A model generated the notes under the pieces. It made no database searches. It worked only from the letters and a program-made list of their open reading frames with translations, and was not told where the DNA came from. The translations under genes were made by a program, and so were the position numbers. Positions 1-10,648 of a stretch of 47,971 bases of DNA are shown one piece after another. The stretch is from positions 1-47,971 of the forward strand of contig CAJQSN010000013.1 of the NCBI GenBank assembly GCA_905614355.1, read 5' to 3'. The DNA is from an uncultured Rhodospirillales bacterium (GTDB lineage: Bacteria; Pseudomonadota; Alphaproteobacteria; Rhodospirillales; UBA2165). The stretch's first letter is position 1. Every line of letters begins with the position of its first letter.

Positions 1-1613
1 AAATAACGACGAACAATAATTCGAACTATTTCTTTGACTTTTAGATCATTAGATATGTCTGCTTCATTCATCTTAACTAGTTTATCTTGAATCGCATCCG
101 AAATTTTTTCTAGCACTTCAGTCAATTCTTTATTTTCAATCAAGCCATGAGTTGTCAATAGTGGTGTCTCCATAATATTACTCGATTGATCTAGAACTAA
201 GCTCAAAACCGCAACACCGTTATAAATAATTCGGTTGCGATCTTTAATCACGTCACTTTCAATCGGGATAACACGAGAACCATCTACAGCAAAACGACCA
301 GCATGCACTTCATCTATTACTTGAGCTCTGTCTGGTGCTAGTCGGACAACCGATCCATTTTTTACGAGGATGGTTTCTGGGACTTGGCAATCTTGAGCAA
401 TTTCTGCATGCTTTTTTAGGTGCCGTGGTTCACCATGAACCGGAACGACAATTTGTGGCTGTAAATAGCTATACATCTCAATTAGTTCGTCTTCTGCTGG
501 ATGACCCGACACATGAATATTACCGTTTTCATCATTAATGACAGATACATTGTTTTGAATTAACTTATTTTGAAGTCGAGAAATAGATAATTCATTACCG
601 GGAATTATCCTCGAAGAAAATATAACGGTGTCTCCTTTTCCAAACTTCACGTGGCGATGATCATTAGCTGCAATACGCGCCAAAGCTGCCCTTGGCTCAC
701 CTTGGCTCCCGGTACAAATATATAGAACCTGATCCTTTGGAATATCTTCAGCATCCTCAGCCTCTATAAAAACCGGCAAATCAGACAGGTATCCGGTTTG
801 TCGAGCCGCAGCATTAATTCTCCATAAAGACCGGCCAACCAAACACACAGCTCGTCCATTAGCTGATGCAGCGTCATAGATAGTTTTTAATCGGGCAACG
901 TTAGAAGCGAAACATGCTACAGCTACCTGCCCATTGCACCCCTCAATAATTTTCGACAGGTTGTCCAGGATGCAAGCCTCTGAGCCTGAAGTGCCCTTAA
1001 CAAAAACATTGGTAGAATCGCCGATTGCAGCTAAAATCCCTTCATCACCCAGCGACTTTAACATATTAAAATCGCAAGCTGGTCCCACTACAGGATCCGG
1101 ATCAAATTTCCAATCACCAGTATGAAAAATTGTGCCCAATGGAGTTCGCAAAATACAGGCATTGGGTTCTGGCATCGAATGGGTCAGCGTCATAAGTTCA
1201 ATGGAAAATGCTCCAACATCGAATTTACCCGTCAGCGGAACTTCAATTATCTCCATATTTTTAGCACTTTCCGTAAATTCAAGTTTAGAGCGAAGCAATG
1301 CTGCGGTAAAAGGGGTGGCGTAGACCGGGCAACGTAATTTGTCCCACAAATAGGGGACAGCGCCCAAGTGATCTTCATGGCCGTGAGTGAGAATAATCCC
1401 AGCTAGACGATCTCGGCGTTCCAAGATAAATTCAGGGTCCGGGAGAATAACGTCGATACCTGGGGTAGTATCATCACCAAATGTGATACCTAGATCTATT
1501 ATGATCCAATCATGTTTTTTCGGTTCGCCATAACCATATAAATTAAAATTCATCCCAATCTCTTCTGTACCTCCAAGTGGTACGAAGAGAAGCTCCTTAT
1601 TTTTTAAATGCAT
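1..1613 (-). CDS. rnj: Ribonuclease J, metallo-beta-lactamase fold (3' end outside window)
   Basis: This is the N-terminal 537 codons of RNase J, the exo/endoribonuclease of cytoplasmic mRNA decay and rRNA processing. The frame is open from the ATG at 1613 to the window edge. The start region reads MHLKNKELLFVPLGGTEEIG, and the zinc-binding HGHEDH motif sits at residues 77-82, followed by LGAVPYLW. Family members are about 555 residues long, so only some 15-20 residues should be missing. The ATG lies 8 bases after the coaX stop, so the gene closes the nuo-birA-coaX operon. The C-terminal part seen here is rich in Arg and charged residues, as is usual. I see no lesion. Confidence 0.95.
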   Translation of the reverse strand, partial: MHLKNKELLFVPLGGTEEIGMNFNLYGYGEPKKHDWIIIDLGITFGDDTTPGIDVILPDPEFILERRDRLAGIILTHGHEDHLGAVPYLWDKLRCPVYATPFTAALLRSKLEFTESAKNMEIIEVPLTGKFDVGAFSIELMTLTHSMPEPNACILRTPLGTIFHTGDWKFDPDPVVGPACDFNMLKSLGDEGILAAIGDSTNVFVKGTSGSEACILDNLSKIIEGCNGQVAVACFASNVARLKTIYDAASANGRAVCLVGRSLWRINAAARQTGYLSDLPVFIEAEDAEDIPKDQVLYICTGSQGEPRAALARIAANDHRHVKFGKGDTVIFSSRIIPGNELSISRLQNKLIQNNVSVINDENGNIHVSGHPAEDELIEMYSYLQPQIVVPVHGEPRHLKKHAEIAQDCQVPETILVKNGSVVRLAPDRAQVIDEVHAGRFAVDGSRVIPIESDVIKDRNRIIYNGVAVLSLVLDQSSNIMETPLLTTHGLIENKELTEVLEKISDAIQDKLVKMNEADISNDLKVKEIVRIIVRRY

Positions 1614-1621
1614 TTCTAGCA

Positions 1622-2395
1622 TTAATGTTTATTTCGAAGATAGATCGTGAGAAGCCCTTTTAGTGTCAGATGCTCCTCCCAATAATCTATGGCATCGGTT
1701 GAATCAGAAAACATTGAAGACAACCCACCCGTAGCAATAACAATCATAGTTCCACCAACCTCTAATTTAATACGTTTAGTAATTCCTTCTATCATACTTA
1801 CATAACCCCAAAAAATACCTGATTGCATAGCCGACACCGTTCCAGTTCCTATTATATTTTTAGGACGTTCAATCGCGACCCGAGGTAATTGCGCCGCCCC
1901 CATATGAAGTGCCTCAAGGGACAAGTTGATACCTGGAGCAATAATACCACCTTTATAATTGCCTTCAGCATCAACAATATCAAACGATGTCGCCGTTCCA
2001 AAATCAACAACTGCAACCGGACCTTTATAATATTCATGTGCAGCAACAGCATTACATAGACGATCTGCACCGACCTCTCGCGGGTTGTCCACAAGAACTG
2101 CTATCCCTAATTTAACTGTTGGGTCACCAACTATAATGGGCTCGCAATTAAAGTAACGCTGACAGAGACTTTTTAAATGGGTTAAATTAGCAGGGACTAC
2201 TGTCGCTAAAATAGCCGCAGTTATATCAGTACGAATTAGATTTTCTCTATCCATCAAGTGGCTCAGCCAAACACCAAATTCATCTGCTGTACGATTAACA
2301 TCTGATGCGGCTCTCCATTCGCCACACAGATCACCTTTATCGTTAAAAATAGCAAAGACGATATTAGTGTTACCAGAATCTATTGCCAGCAGCAT
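1622..2395 (-). CDS. coaX: Type III pantothenate kinase
   Basis: CoaX phosphorylates pantothenate in the first step of coenzyme A synthesis in the cytoplasm. The 257-residue length is normal for the family. It opens with the ASKHA phosphate-binding strand MLLAIDSGNTN (Asp6), has the GADR motif at 109-112 (catalytic Asp111) and DFGTATSFD at 131-139. The start codon directly abuts the birA stop, so the two are probably translationally coupled. The order birA-coaX-rnj behind nuoN is a common alphaproteobacterial arrangement. CoaX differs from CoaA-type kinases in resisting CoA feedback and not accepting pantetheine analogues; that is family knowledge, not seen here. Confidence 0.96.
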   Translation of the reverse strand: MLLAIDSGNTNIVFAIFNDKGDLCGEWRAASDVNRTADEFGVWLSHLMDRENLIRTDITAAILATVVPANLTHLKSLCQRYFNCEPIIVGDPTVKLGIAVLVDNPREVGADRLCNAVAAHEYYKGPVAVVDFGTATSFDIVDAEGNYKGGIIAPGINLSLEALHMGAAQLPRVAIERPKNIIGTGTVSAMQSGIFWGYVSMIEGITKRIKLEVGGTMIVIATGGLSSMFSDSTDAIDYWEEHLTLKGLLTIYLRNKH

Positions 2396-3169
2396 TTAAA
2401 ATTCTCCTGTCATAGGCAGTAAATATACATCACCGGCTGTCACTCGACGCGGACCATTGCTGGTTTCAATTACGAGTGCGCCTGTTTTGTCTAAATCACG
2501 AAAAAGACCCAATAAATTTTCAGCGCCTAATTTAACACGTAGTGGTTGATTAAGCACGTGACCGTGGTCCAGCCACTCATTGCGTACCGGCTCAAAGCCC
2601 ATATTCTGCCAATCATAATATAATTCAGATAAATTTTGAAGATATAACTCAACGACTTTTTCAATTTTTAACTCCACACCTGTTTCATCTTTAATACTAG
2701 TAGCAGGGAAAAAAGTGGTAGATGGGAAGTGTTGTAAATTTAGACCAAACCCTACAACAACCCAGACTGTATTATTCTGTCGATTAAACCCAGCCTCAAG
2801 AAGAGTGCCGCCAATTTTTTTTTTATTTAATAATAAATCGTTAGGCCATTTATAGTTAATATTAGGCGATTGCTCTAAAATATACTCTAGTGTTTTACTT
2901 GCCGCAATTCCTGGTAAAAACCCTAGCTGGGCGGCATCAGCTAAAATACAATTGGGCCGGAATAAAACTGAAATATACATATTACCAATGTCAGAGACCC
3001 AACGCCGTTTATTACGCCCCTTACCTGATGTTTGAATACGCGCCCAAACTGCTAAACCTTCGTTATCAACACCAGACAAAATTCTTCGCTTTAGCTCGTC
3101 ATTTGTACTGTCAACAGTATCCAGTGCTATCAACTTATATCCTGGCGGTAAATTTAAAAATTCAGGCAT
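2396..3169 (-). CDS. birA: Biotin--[acetyl-CoA-carboxylase] ligase, no DNA-binding domain
   Basis: The 257-residue protein activates biotin to biotinyl-AMP and attaches it to the carrier lysine of acetyl-CoA carboxylase. It starts directly in the catalytic domain (DTVDSTND at 17-24). The biotinyl-AMP loop is SGKGRNKRRW at 48-57, a variant of the usual GRGRxGRxW, and the KWPNDLLLN motif is at 107-115. The winged-helix DNA-binding domain of E. coli BirA is absent, so this is a group I ligase and not a repressor. It lies 2 bases after nuoN and abuts coaX, inside the same operon. Confidence 0.95.
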   Translation of the reverse strand: MPEFLNLPPGYKLIALDTVDSTNDELKRRILSGVDNEGLAVWARIQTSGKGRNKRRWVSDIGNMYISVLFRPNCILADAAQLGFLPGIAASKTLEYILEQSPNINYKWPNDLLLNKKKIGGTLLEAGFNRQNNTVWVVVGFGLNLQHFPSTTFFPATSIKDETGVELKIEKVVELYLQNLSELYYDWQNMGFEPVRNEWLDHGHVLNQPLRVKLGAENLLGLFRDLDKTGALVIETSNGPRRVTAGDVYLLPMTGEF

Positions 3170-3171
3170 AC

Positions 3172-4656
3172 TTACTTGGTAAAAAGCGCAGAAGCAGCCT
3201 GCTCCGCGCCACTAATTAATGGCATTGGATAAAAGATTAGAAAAATAATTACAAACCCTGTAATTGCTAAAACAATTTTGATTTCTAAGCTAATAGACAC
3301 ATTGAGTGCCTCAACCGGAGGATCAAAATACATGACCTTGACTATCCGTATATAATAAAATGCGCCTATTACACTGGCTACCACTCCAATAATCGCTAAC
3401 GTGTATAGTTCAGAGTTAATAGCCGCCTGAAATACATATAATTTCCCTAGAAATCCAGCGAGAGGGGGAATCCCTGCCATCGAAAACATAAAAATTGAAA
3501 AAATAAGCGCTAAACCAGGATTAGTTTTAGATAATCCAGCTAAATCATCGATATTCTCTACCATGCGGCCATCCCTTTTCATCAACAATATACAAGAAAA
3601 GGTCCCAATATTCATAAAAACATAAATAACCAGATAAACCAACATTCCCTGAATTCCATGAATCCGAAAGATCGCGTTTTCCACCCCACCAACGGCAGCC
3701 AAACCAATCAATGCATAACCCATATGACCAATCGAACTATAAGCCATCATTCGCTTGATATTTTTTTGATTGATTGCCGCAAAGGCTCCTAGCCCCATTG
3801 AAGCAATAGACATAAAAATAATAATTTGTTGCCATTGGTCATCAATCTCTCCAAATGGACCAAGCATAGTACGAACAAACAAACCCATGGCCGCAATCTT
3901 TGGAGCCGCGGACAACAGAGCCGTTACCGGTGTTGGCGCGCCTTCATAAACATCTGGCGTCCACATATGAAATGGTACAGCCGAAATTTTAAAAGAGAAA
4001 CCTGCTACAATAAAAACAAGGCCAATAATGACACCAGGAGGAGGTAATTCACCGCTCAATCCTTTAAACACCTCAGCCATTATATTAAAATTTGTAGATC
4101 CCACAAACCCATAAATTAGTGAAATACCATAGAGCATCAGACCAGAAGAAAGTGCTCCCAACACAAAATACTTTAAGCCAGACTCTGCGGAACGCGCGCT
4201 ATCTTTTTGAAAGGCCGCTATCACATAAAGTGATAAACTTTGAAGTTCGATAGCCAAGTAAAGTCCTAGGAAATCATTTGCAGAAAGCATCAACATCATG
4301 CCAATAGTTGCCAAAACTATTAATATTGGGAATTCGAAAGAATCAATTGATTGTAATTTCCGATAATCTTTAGAAATAAGGATAACAGATGCTGCAGAGA
4401 GCAAAACAAACGTTTTCATGAAAACTGTAAAGTCATTAACAACAAACGCACCATCAAAAGTAGAAACACGACCATCTGTCGATACCAGCATCAAGGGAAT
4501 AGCTAGAAGTAGCAATAGTATACACGCATACGCAATGGTTCGGGCAATATTCAAACTACGTATAAAAACACCAAGCATTAAAAGTACAAGAGTAGTAACT
4601 GCCAGAATAATTTCGGGTAGAGCCGGCATTAAATCAGGGATTGTCGCTAACTGCAT
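3172..4656 (-). CDS. nuoN: NADH-quinone oxidoreductase subunit N
   Basis: NuoN is one of the three antiporter-like proton-pumping subunits of complex I in the inner membrane. The 494 residues form about 14 hydrophobic segments. The conserved central part has the lysine-containing helix SFKISAVPFHMWTPDVYEGAP and the NIKRMMAYSSIGHMGY stretch shared by NuoL/M/N. Length and motifs match the family. It follows nuoM by 14 bases and is the last nuo gene. Confidence 0.97.
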   Translation of the reverse strand: MQLATIPDLMPALPEIILAVTTLVLLMLGVFIRSLNIARTIAYACILLLLLAIPLMLVSTDGRVSTFDGAFVVNDFTVFMKTFVLLSAASVILISKDYRKLQSIDSFEFPILIVLATIGMMLMLSANDFLGLYLAIELQSLSLYVIAAFQKDSARSAESGLKYFVLGALSSGLMLYGISLIYGFVGSTNFNIMAEVFKGLSGELPPPGVIIGLVFIVAGFSFKISAVPFHMWTPDVYEGAPTPVTALLSAAPKIAAMGLFVRTMLGPFGEIDDQWQQIIIFMSIASMGLGAFAAINQKNIKRMMAYSSIGHMGYALIGLAAVGGVENAIFRIHGIQGMLVYLVIYVFMNIGTFSCILLMKRDGRMVENIDDLAGLSKTNPGLALIFSIFMFSMAGIPPLAGFLGKLYVFQAAINSELYTLAIIGVVASVIGAFYYIRIVKVMYFDPPVEALNVSISLEIKIVLAITGFVIIFLIFYPMPLISGAEQAASALFTK

Positions 4657-4670
4657 AATTTTTACCGTTC

Positions 4671-6185
4671 TTACTGCTCAACTGTGGGAATATATTCGGC
4701 GCTTGCCAATGCACTTTGATAGCGCTCGACAAGATTTTCTACCGAAACATGCATAACATCTAGAAATAAAGACGGGTATATCCCCATTACAATGACAGTT
4801 AAAATTAATGGCGTGAATATAGCAATTTCCCGAGAGTTAACGTCCGATATTTTTTTTAGATTATCTTTTATGAGTTCACCAAAAACAATTCGGCGGTACA
4901 AGTACAACATATAAGCAGCACCCAAAATCAAACCCGACGTAGCAAACGCAGCCACCCAAGTATTGACTTTAAATGCACCAACTAGGATTAAAAATTCGCC
5001 AATAAACCCACTAGTGCCTGGAAGACCAATTGATGCCATCATAAATATCATAAAAATTACAGCATATTTAGGCATACGCGTAACAAGACCACCGTAGGCT
5101 CTAATTTCACGACTGTGGATCCTGTCGTATAGTACTCCAACAACCAGAAAAAGAGCGGCAGAAACAATACCATGACTAAGCATTTGAATGATAGCCCCCT
5201 CAACACCTTGCAAGTTACCGCTAAATACGCCGATTGTAACAAAGCCCATATGTGCGACGGAAGAATACGCTATCAATTTTTTCATATCCTCCTGAGCTAG
5301 AGCTATTAGTGAAGTATAAATAATAGCAACTGCACTAAGTATAAAAATTAAAGGTGTAAAATCTGCGGAGGCAAGCGGGAACATGGGTAGAGAAAAGCGC
5401 AAAAAACCATAACCACCAAATTTTAGTAATACTCCAGCTAAAATAACCGACCCAGCAGTTGGCGCCTCGACATGGGCATCGGGCAACCAAGTATGCACTG
5501 GCCACATTGGGACTTTAACAGCAAAAGAAGCAAAAAATGCTAGCCATAACCAGGATTGTAATGAGGCCGGAAAATCATACTTTAACAAGATTGTCATATC
5601 CGAAGTTCCAGCCACGGACACCATGGTTAAAATCGCAATTAACATAAGCACAGAACCGGCTAACGTATAAAGAAAAAGTTTATACGCCGCATAGTTACGC
5701 CGTGGCCCACCCCATACTCCTATTATTAAGAACATGGGAATTAGAACGCCTTCGAAAAAGACATAAAACAAAATTAAATCTAGCGCTGAAAACATACCGA
5801 CCATCAATGTTTCCAAAAATAGAAATGCAATCATATAATCTTTGACACGATCCGTAATAGAAACCCAACTTGCAAGAACACAGATGACTGTTAAAAGCGT
5901 TGAAAGTATAACGAAGAACATAGAAATGCCATCAACACCAACCTGATACGATAAATCTAAGCTAGGTATCCAAATTACTTTCTCAACAAATTGAAATTCT
6001 GAGGTTGAGTTATCAAAATTAATCCAAATACCTAGAGAAACCAAGAAAGTTACGACCGATGTCCAAAGAGCAATGGCACGAGCATTACGAGCCGTTGTCT
6101 CGTCATCACCTTTAATAAGCAAAATAAAGAAAATACCAACAAGTGGCACAAATATTATAATAGATAACCAGGGGAAATTACTCAT
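4671..6185 (-). CDS. nuoM: NADH-quinone oxidoreductase subunit M
   Basis: This is the 504-residue antiporter-like membrane subunit of complex I. The glutamate-bearing helix [20 protein letters not shown] and the segment [20 protein letters not shown] (key Lys and the interhelical loop) are both present. About 14 transmembrane segments are expected from the hydrophobicity. Its start codon lies directly against the nuoL stop. No unusual feature was seen. Confidence 0.97.
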   Translation of the reverse strand: MSNFPWLSIIIFVPLVGIFFILLIKGDDETTARNARAIALWTSVVTFLVSLGIWINFDNSTSEFQFVEKVIWIPSLDLSYQVGVDGISMFFVILSTLLTVICVLASWVSITDRVKDYMIAFLFLETLMVGMFSALDLILFYVFFEGVLIPMFLIIGVWGGPRRNYAAYKLFLYTLAGSVLMLIAILTMVSVAGTSDMTILLKYDFPASLQSWLWLAFFASFAVKVPMWPVHTWLPDAHVEAPTAGSVILAGVLLKFGGYGFLRFSLPMFPLASADFTPLIFILSAVAIIYTSLIALAQEDMKKLIAYSSVAHMGFVTIGVFSGNLQGVEGAIIQMLSHGIVSAALFLVVGVLYDRIHSREIRAYGGLVTRMPKYAVIFMIFMMASIGLPGTSGFIGEFLILVGAFKVNTWVAAFATSGLILGAAYMLYLYRRIVFGELIKDNLKKISDVNSREIAIFTPLILTVIVMGIYPSLFLDVMHVSVENLVERYQSALASAEYIPTVEQ

Positions 6186-8159
6186 TTAACCATATCCCCT
6201 CACCAAGAACCAAGTGATAAAGACTGCAAGACCCAATAACATTACAAATGCATAATGGTACAAATACCCACTTTGAATTTCTCCAACACGCCGAGAAATC
6301 ATACGAACGGCTGCCGCAACTCCATTTGGGCCAACTCCATCGATTAACAAGCCGTCTACGGCTTGCCACAAACCATGACCTAATTTAAACGCCGGTTTGA
6401 CCAGAAGTTTTGTATACAGCTCATCAAAATACCATTTATTTAAAAGAAATTTATGTGTCCGTTTAAATCCTGATGAAAGCGCGCCAGGTAACCCAGGAGC
6501 AAACATATACATTAAATACGCAAGCGCTATACCAGAGCTTCCAATACAAATGGGCAAAAACTTTACCCAAATTGGAACAAGGTGTGCGTTAGCAAGTGCC
6601 TGGTGGCTATCGTGAACAAAAATAGAATTTTTCCAGAACTCAACAGCATATTCCCCCACAAAATAATCAACAGAAACCACACCAACAAATAAAGCACCTA
6701 ACGCGAGGACTGTTAAAGGTAATATCATTACTTTAGGAGACTCATGTACATGGGCTAATGTTTTTTCATCAGCACGAGGCGTGCCGTGAAAAGTTAAAAT
6801 AATAAGACGCCATGAATAGAATGCAGTAAGAAATGCAGCCGTGATACCAAGCCAAAAAGCATACCGACCGACACCTGAATGGGCAGCCCAAGCCGCTTCA
6901 AGTATTATATCTTTTGAAAAGAATCCGGAGAAGGGCCAAATACCGGCTAACGCAAGGCTCCCAATCCACATAAAAATATAAGTGACCGGAATTAATTTAT
7001 AAAGGCCGCCCATCTTACGCATATCTTGCTCATCTGACATCGCATGAATTACAGACCCAGCACCTAAAAATAAAAGAGATTTAAAGAATGCATGAGTAAT
7101 CAAATGGAACATTCCAGCTGAATAAGCTGATACACCCAGAGCAAAGAACATATAACCTAGTTGTGAACACGTAGAGTAAGCGATTACCCTTTTGATATCA
7201 TTCTGTACACAAGCAACAGTTGCCGCGAATATTGCAGTAGAGGCCCCCACAACCGTCACGACAGCTAAAGCCACTTCTGAATATTCGAATAGAGGCGACA
7301 TGCGCACGACCATAAAAACACCAGCGGTCACCATTGTTGCTGCATGAATTAACGCGGACACTGGCGTTGGGCCTTCCATAGCATCAGGCAACCAAACATG
7401 TAGCCCCAGCTGTGCAGATTTACCCATAGCTCCAACAAATAACAATAAACAAATTATTGTAAGTGCGTGAATATTAGTTGAAAAAATATTTATAGTTGTA
7501 GCAGATTTATCCGCAGCCAAATTAAAAATCGTATCAAAACTTACACTATCAAATAGAAAGTATATTGCAAAAATTCCTAGAGCAAAACCAAAATCACCAA
7601 TTCGGTTAACAACAAAAGCTTTAATAGCAGCCTTATTAGCTGATGGGCGGTCATACCAAAAACCAATCAAAAGGTACGATGCTAAGCCAACCCCTTCCCA
7701 ACCAAAAAACATTTGTACGAGATTATTAGAAGAAACCAACATCAACATAAAAAAAGTAAACAAACTTAAGTATGCCATAAAACGCGAGATAGATTTATCA
7801 GTAGCCATATAACCAATGGAGTAAACATGGATCATAGACGAAACAACCGTAACCATTACAACCATTAATACTGAGAGTATATCCCCTCTTAGGGCCCATG
7901 AAAACTGAAGCGAGCCTGAACCAACCCAAGTAAAAATTTCAATACTTGGGTTCTGCCCATTAATAAAAACTTCTAAAAAAACTAGAATAGCAGCCGCACC
8001 GGCTAACAGCATCGAGCCACAAGTAATTATTTGGGAAATTAAATCTATACGATTTTTAGCGTCTTCATGCCCATTGTTTATCAAAGAGATTTTAAAAAAA
8101 ACAAGTATCCCAGAGATAAGACTACCAATTAGAGGTAAAAATACAGCAGCTACGTACAT
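6186..8159 (-). CDS. nuoL: NADH-quinone oxidoreductase subunit L
   Basis: The 657-residue distal proton-pumping subunit of complex I. The N-terminal two thirds carry the antiporter motifs (GWEGVGLASYLLIGFWY with the conserved Glu, and SAQLGLHVWLPDAMEGPTP). The C-terminal part contains the long lateral helix and final membrane anchor typical of NuoL only. It starts 7 bases after nuoK and abuts nuoM. The length is normal. Confidence 0.97.
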   Translation of the reverse strand: MYVAAVFLPLIGSLISGILVFFKISLINNGHEDAKNRIDLISQIITCGSMLLAGAAAILVFLEVFINGQNPSIEIFTWVGSGSLQFSWALRGDILSVLMVVMVTVVSSMIHVYSIGYMATDKSISRFMAYLSLFTFFMLMLVSSNNLVQMFFGWEGVGLASYLLIGFWYDRPSANKAAIKAFVVNRIGDFGFALGIFAIYFLFDSVSFDTIFNLAADKSATTINIFSTNIHALTIICLLLFVGAMGKSAQLGLHVWLPDAMEGPTPVSALIHAATMVTAGVFMVVRMSPLFEYSEVALAVVTVVGASTAIFAATVACVQNDIKRVIAYSTCSQLGYMFFALGVSAYSAGMFHLITHAFFKSLLFLGAGSVIHAMSDEQDMRKMGGLYKLIPVTYIFMWIGSLALAGIWPFSGFFSKDIILEAAWAAHSGVGRYAFWLGITAAFLTAFYSWRLIILTFHGTPRADEKTLAHVHESPKVMILPLTVLALGALFVGVVSVDYFVGEYAVEFWKNSIFVHDSHQALANAHLVPIWVKFLPICIGSSGIALAYLMYMFAPGLPGALSSGFKRTHKFLLNKWYFDELYTKLLVKPAFKLGHGLWQAVDGLLIDGVGPNGVAAAVRMISRRVGEIQSGYLYHYAFVMLLGLAVFITWFLVRGYG

Positions 8160-8166
8160 TTCTAAA

Positions 8167-8478
8167 TCAACCCTTCATTGCATTAATATTTTCAACAGCA
8201 ATGTTCCCGCGATTTCGAAAATAAACGACCAATATTGCAAGCCCAATAGCCGCCTCTGCAGCGGCTACCGTAAAAACAAACAGCGCAAATACTTGACCAA
8301 ATGTATCTCCTAGGTAGGAAGAAAAGGCAACAAAATTAACATTAACTGAAAGTAAGATCAGTTCGATAGACATTAAAATAATTATAACATTCTTGCGATT
8401 GAGAAAAATACCAATTGTACCAATTGTGAAAAGTATTGAAGCAAGGACCAAATAATGCGATAAACCAATTTCAAGCAT
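8167..8478 (-). CDS. nuoK: NADH-quinone oxidoreductase subunit K
   Basis: A 103-residue, three-helix membrane subunit of complex I, homologous to MrpC. It shows the family pattern [18 protein letters not shown] with the conserved membrane Glu, and a second Glu in [13 protein letters not shown]. Its first base overlaps the last base of the nuoJ stop codon, a standard coupling in this operon. Confidence 0.97.
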   Translation of the reverse strand: MLEIGLSHYLVLASILFTIGTIGIFLNRKNVIIILMSIELILLSVNVNFVAFSSYLGDTFGQVFALFVFTVAAAEAAIGLAILVVYFRNRGNIAVENINAMKG

Positions 8479-9089
8479 TACACCCCACTCCCCGAAGAGA
8501 CTTTTTTTACTTCAATCGTGTTACTAGGATTTCGAGCAAGTTGATCTCCCACATTCTGTTTACGGACACCGTCTCTGGTTCTATGAGTTAATACAATGGC
8601 ACCAATCATAGCAACTAAGAGAATAAAACCTGCCGTCTGGAAATAAAAAATATAGTGAGTATAAATAACATTACCCATTGCCTCGGTATTTGTGACCGAC
8701 GAGCCTATTGATTGCGCGATAAAATTTTGCTCAACATTAGGGGCAAAATTCCAGCCCCCGGCAATCACCCCGAGTTCAATCACCAAGATAAAACCGACCA
8801 ATAAACCGAGAGGTAAATAGTGTAAGAATCCATCGCGGGTTTCTGCTATACTGACGTCGAGCATCATTACAACAAACATAAACAACACAGCAACAGCTCC
8901 GACGTACACGACGATTAAAATCATAGCTAAAAACTCAGCCCCTAACAGCACGAATAAGCCGGCTACATTAAAAAAAACTAATATTAAAAATAGCACCGAG
9001 TGGACAGGATTATGAGTAGAAATGACAACGATTGCTGCTATCACCGCTATGGAAGCAAACATATAGAAGGCCAGCGCCAGAAAAATCAT
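8478..9089 (-). CDS. nuoJ: NADH-quinone oxidoreductase subunit J
   Basis: A 203-residue membrane subunit with five hydrophobic segments. The motif [20 protein letters not shown], including the pi-bulge region of helix 3, is clear. The C-terminus has a polar tail of about 40 residues beyond the last helix, a bit longer than in E. coli but usual in alphaproteobacteria. It is followed directly by nuoK. Confidence 0.96.
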   Translation of the reverse strand: MIFLALAFYMFASIAVIAAIVVISTHNPVHSVLFLILVFFNVAGLFVLLGAEFLAMILIVVYVGAVAVLFMFVVMMLDVSIAETRDGFLHYLPLGLLVGFILVIELGVIAGGWNFAPNVEQNFIAQSIGSSVTNTEAMGNVIYTHYIFYFQTAGFILLVAMIGAIVLTHRTRDGVRKQNVGDQLARNPSNTIEVKKVSSGSGV

Positions 9090-9100
9090 GCATGAACTCC

Positions 9101-9589
9101 TTATCTATATGGTCCGGTTAAATCCAACCGAGCAGCGAGTTCTGTTTCCCATCGGTCTCCATTATCCAAAAGTTTATCTTTATTATAAAGCAATTCTTCC
9201 CGAGATTCGGTAGCAAATTCAAAATTTGGACCTTCGACAATCGCGTCAACAGGGCAAGATTCTTCGCAGTACCCGCAGTAAATACACTTGACCATATCGA
9301 TATCATAGCGAGTTGTCCGGCGACTACCGTCATCGCGAGGTTCTGCCTCTATAGTAATAGCTTGAGCAGGACAAACCGCTTCACATAATTTACAAGCTAT
9401 ACAGCGTTCCTCGCCATTTGGATAACGCCTCAATGCATGCTCGCCCCTAAACCTTGGGCTTAACGGGCCTTTTTCATAGGGATAGTTGAGTGTAACTTTT
9501 GGTTTAAAAAAATATTTTAAAGTGAGTATCATTCCAGAGAGAAGCTCGGCAAGAAAGATACTTCTAACATTTCGGTCAAGAACGCCCAT
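9101..9589 (-). CDS. nuoI: NADH-quinone oxidoreductase subunit I (2 x 4Fe-4S)
   Basis: The 162-residue ferredoxin-like subunit carries clusters N6a and N6b of the peripheral arm. Two CxxCxxCxxxCP motifs are intact: Cys63/66/69/73 ([12 protein letters not shown]) and Cys102/105/108/112 ([12 protein letters not shown]). The N-terminal amphipathic stretch, residues 9-30, docks on the membrane arm. It lies 18 bases after nuoH. Confidence 0.97.
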   Translation of the reverse strand: MGVLDRNVRSIFLAELLSGMILTLKYFFKPKVTLNYPYEKGPLSPRFRGEHALRRYPNGEERCIACKLCEAVCPAQAITIEAEPRDDGSRRTTRYDIDMVKCIYCGYCEESCPVDAIVEGPNFEFATESREELLYNKDKLLDNGDRWETELAARLDLTGPYR

Positions 9590-9607
9590 AATTACTGCTC
9601 CTCATTC

Positions 9608-10648
9608 CTAATTGGGTGCAAGATGTTTTAGTGGTGCAATATCGAATGCCAACACAATACCGGCAACCAGAACTACTGAAGCAAGGGAGATAGGAAGAAA
9701 AACCTTCCAACCGAGCCTCATAAGTTGATCGTACCTATACCGAGGAAAGGTTGCACGCACCCATATAAAAAGAAACAGTAGACCGCAAATTTTAAGAATA
9801 AACCAAATTGGCCCTGGGATCCAAGTAAAAGGTACCACATTAATTGGCGGTAACCAGCCACCTAAGAACAAAATAGTGGTCATGGCGCACATCAAAATCA
9901 TATTGGCGTATTCACCAAGGAAAAAAAGTGCAAACGTCATTGCTGAGTACTCAACATTATAACCAGCAACTAGTTCGGCTTCAGCCTCAGGTAAATCGAA
10001 AGGGTGTCTATTTGTTTCAGCTAAGGTTGAGATAAAGAAAATAACAAACATTGGGAATAAGGGAATGATAAACCAAACACTTTTTTTCTGTGCGGTGACT
10101 ATATCCGACAAGTTTAAAGAACCAGCTACTAATAAAACCGTAATAATAATAAAACCCATAGATACTTCATATGATATCATTTGTGCAGCCGAACGGACTG
10201 CACCTAAAAACGCATATTTTGAATTGCTTGCCCAACCTGCCATTAAAATGCCGTATACCCCAAGAGATGAAATTGCAAATAAATATAAAACTCCAACATT
10301 AATATTGGCTGCAACCAAACCATCACCAAAAGGAATAACAGCCCAAGCCACCAAAGCTAGCGAAAACGTGATCATAGGAGCCATAACAAAAACAACGCGA
10401 TTGGCTCCAGATGGTATAATGGTTTCTTTAAAGAATAACTTAAGGCCATCGGCTAGTGGCTGTAACAAGCCAAAAGGCCCTACTACATTTGGGCCACGCC
10501 GTAAATGCATCGCGGCTATCACCTTACGCTCAGCGTAAGTAAGATATGCTACGCCAACTAGTAAAGGTAGCATAATGCCAACGGCTTGTAGAAGTATTAA
10601 GAATAAGGATCTTACGTGCTCCCCCCAAACATCAACCATGGTTTGCAC
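9608..10648 (-). CDS. nuoH: NADH-quinone oxidoreductase subunit H
   Basis: The 346-residue membrane subunit forms the quinone chamber next to NuoB/D. The conserved [21 protein letters not shown] and the acidic loop [20 protein letters not shown] are both present. The ATG at 10648 overlaps the end of nuoG by 17 bases; a second ATG three codons later (10639) is possible and would shorten the overlap. Confidence 0.97.
   Translation of the reverse strand: MQTMVDVWGEHVRSLFLILLQAVGIMLPLLVGVAYLTYAERKVIAAMHLRRGPNVVGPFGLLQPLADGLKLFFKETIIPSGANRVVFVMAPMITFSLALVAWAVIPFGDGLVAANINVGVLYLFAISSLGVYGILMAGWASNSKYAFLGAVRSAAQMISYEVSMGFIIITVLLVAGSLNLSDIVTAQKKSVWFIIPLFPMFVIFFISTLAETNRHPFDLPEAEAELVAGYNVEYSAMTFALFFLGEYANMILMCAMTTILFLGGWLPPINVVPFTWIPGPIWFILKICGLLFLFIWVRATFPRYRYDQLMRLGWKVFLPISLASVVLVAGIVLAFDIAPLKHLAPN

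Noticed and set aside
10065-10538. 157-codon plus-strand frame
   Set aside because: It is antisense to nuoH, which is certain; the product is basic low-information sequence with no motif.
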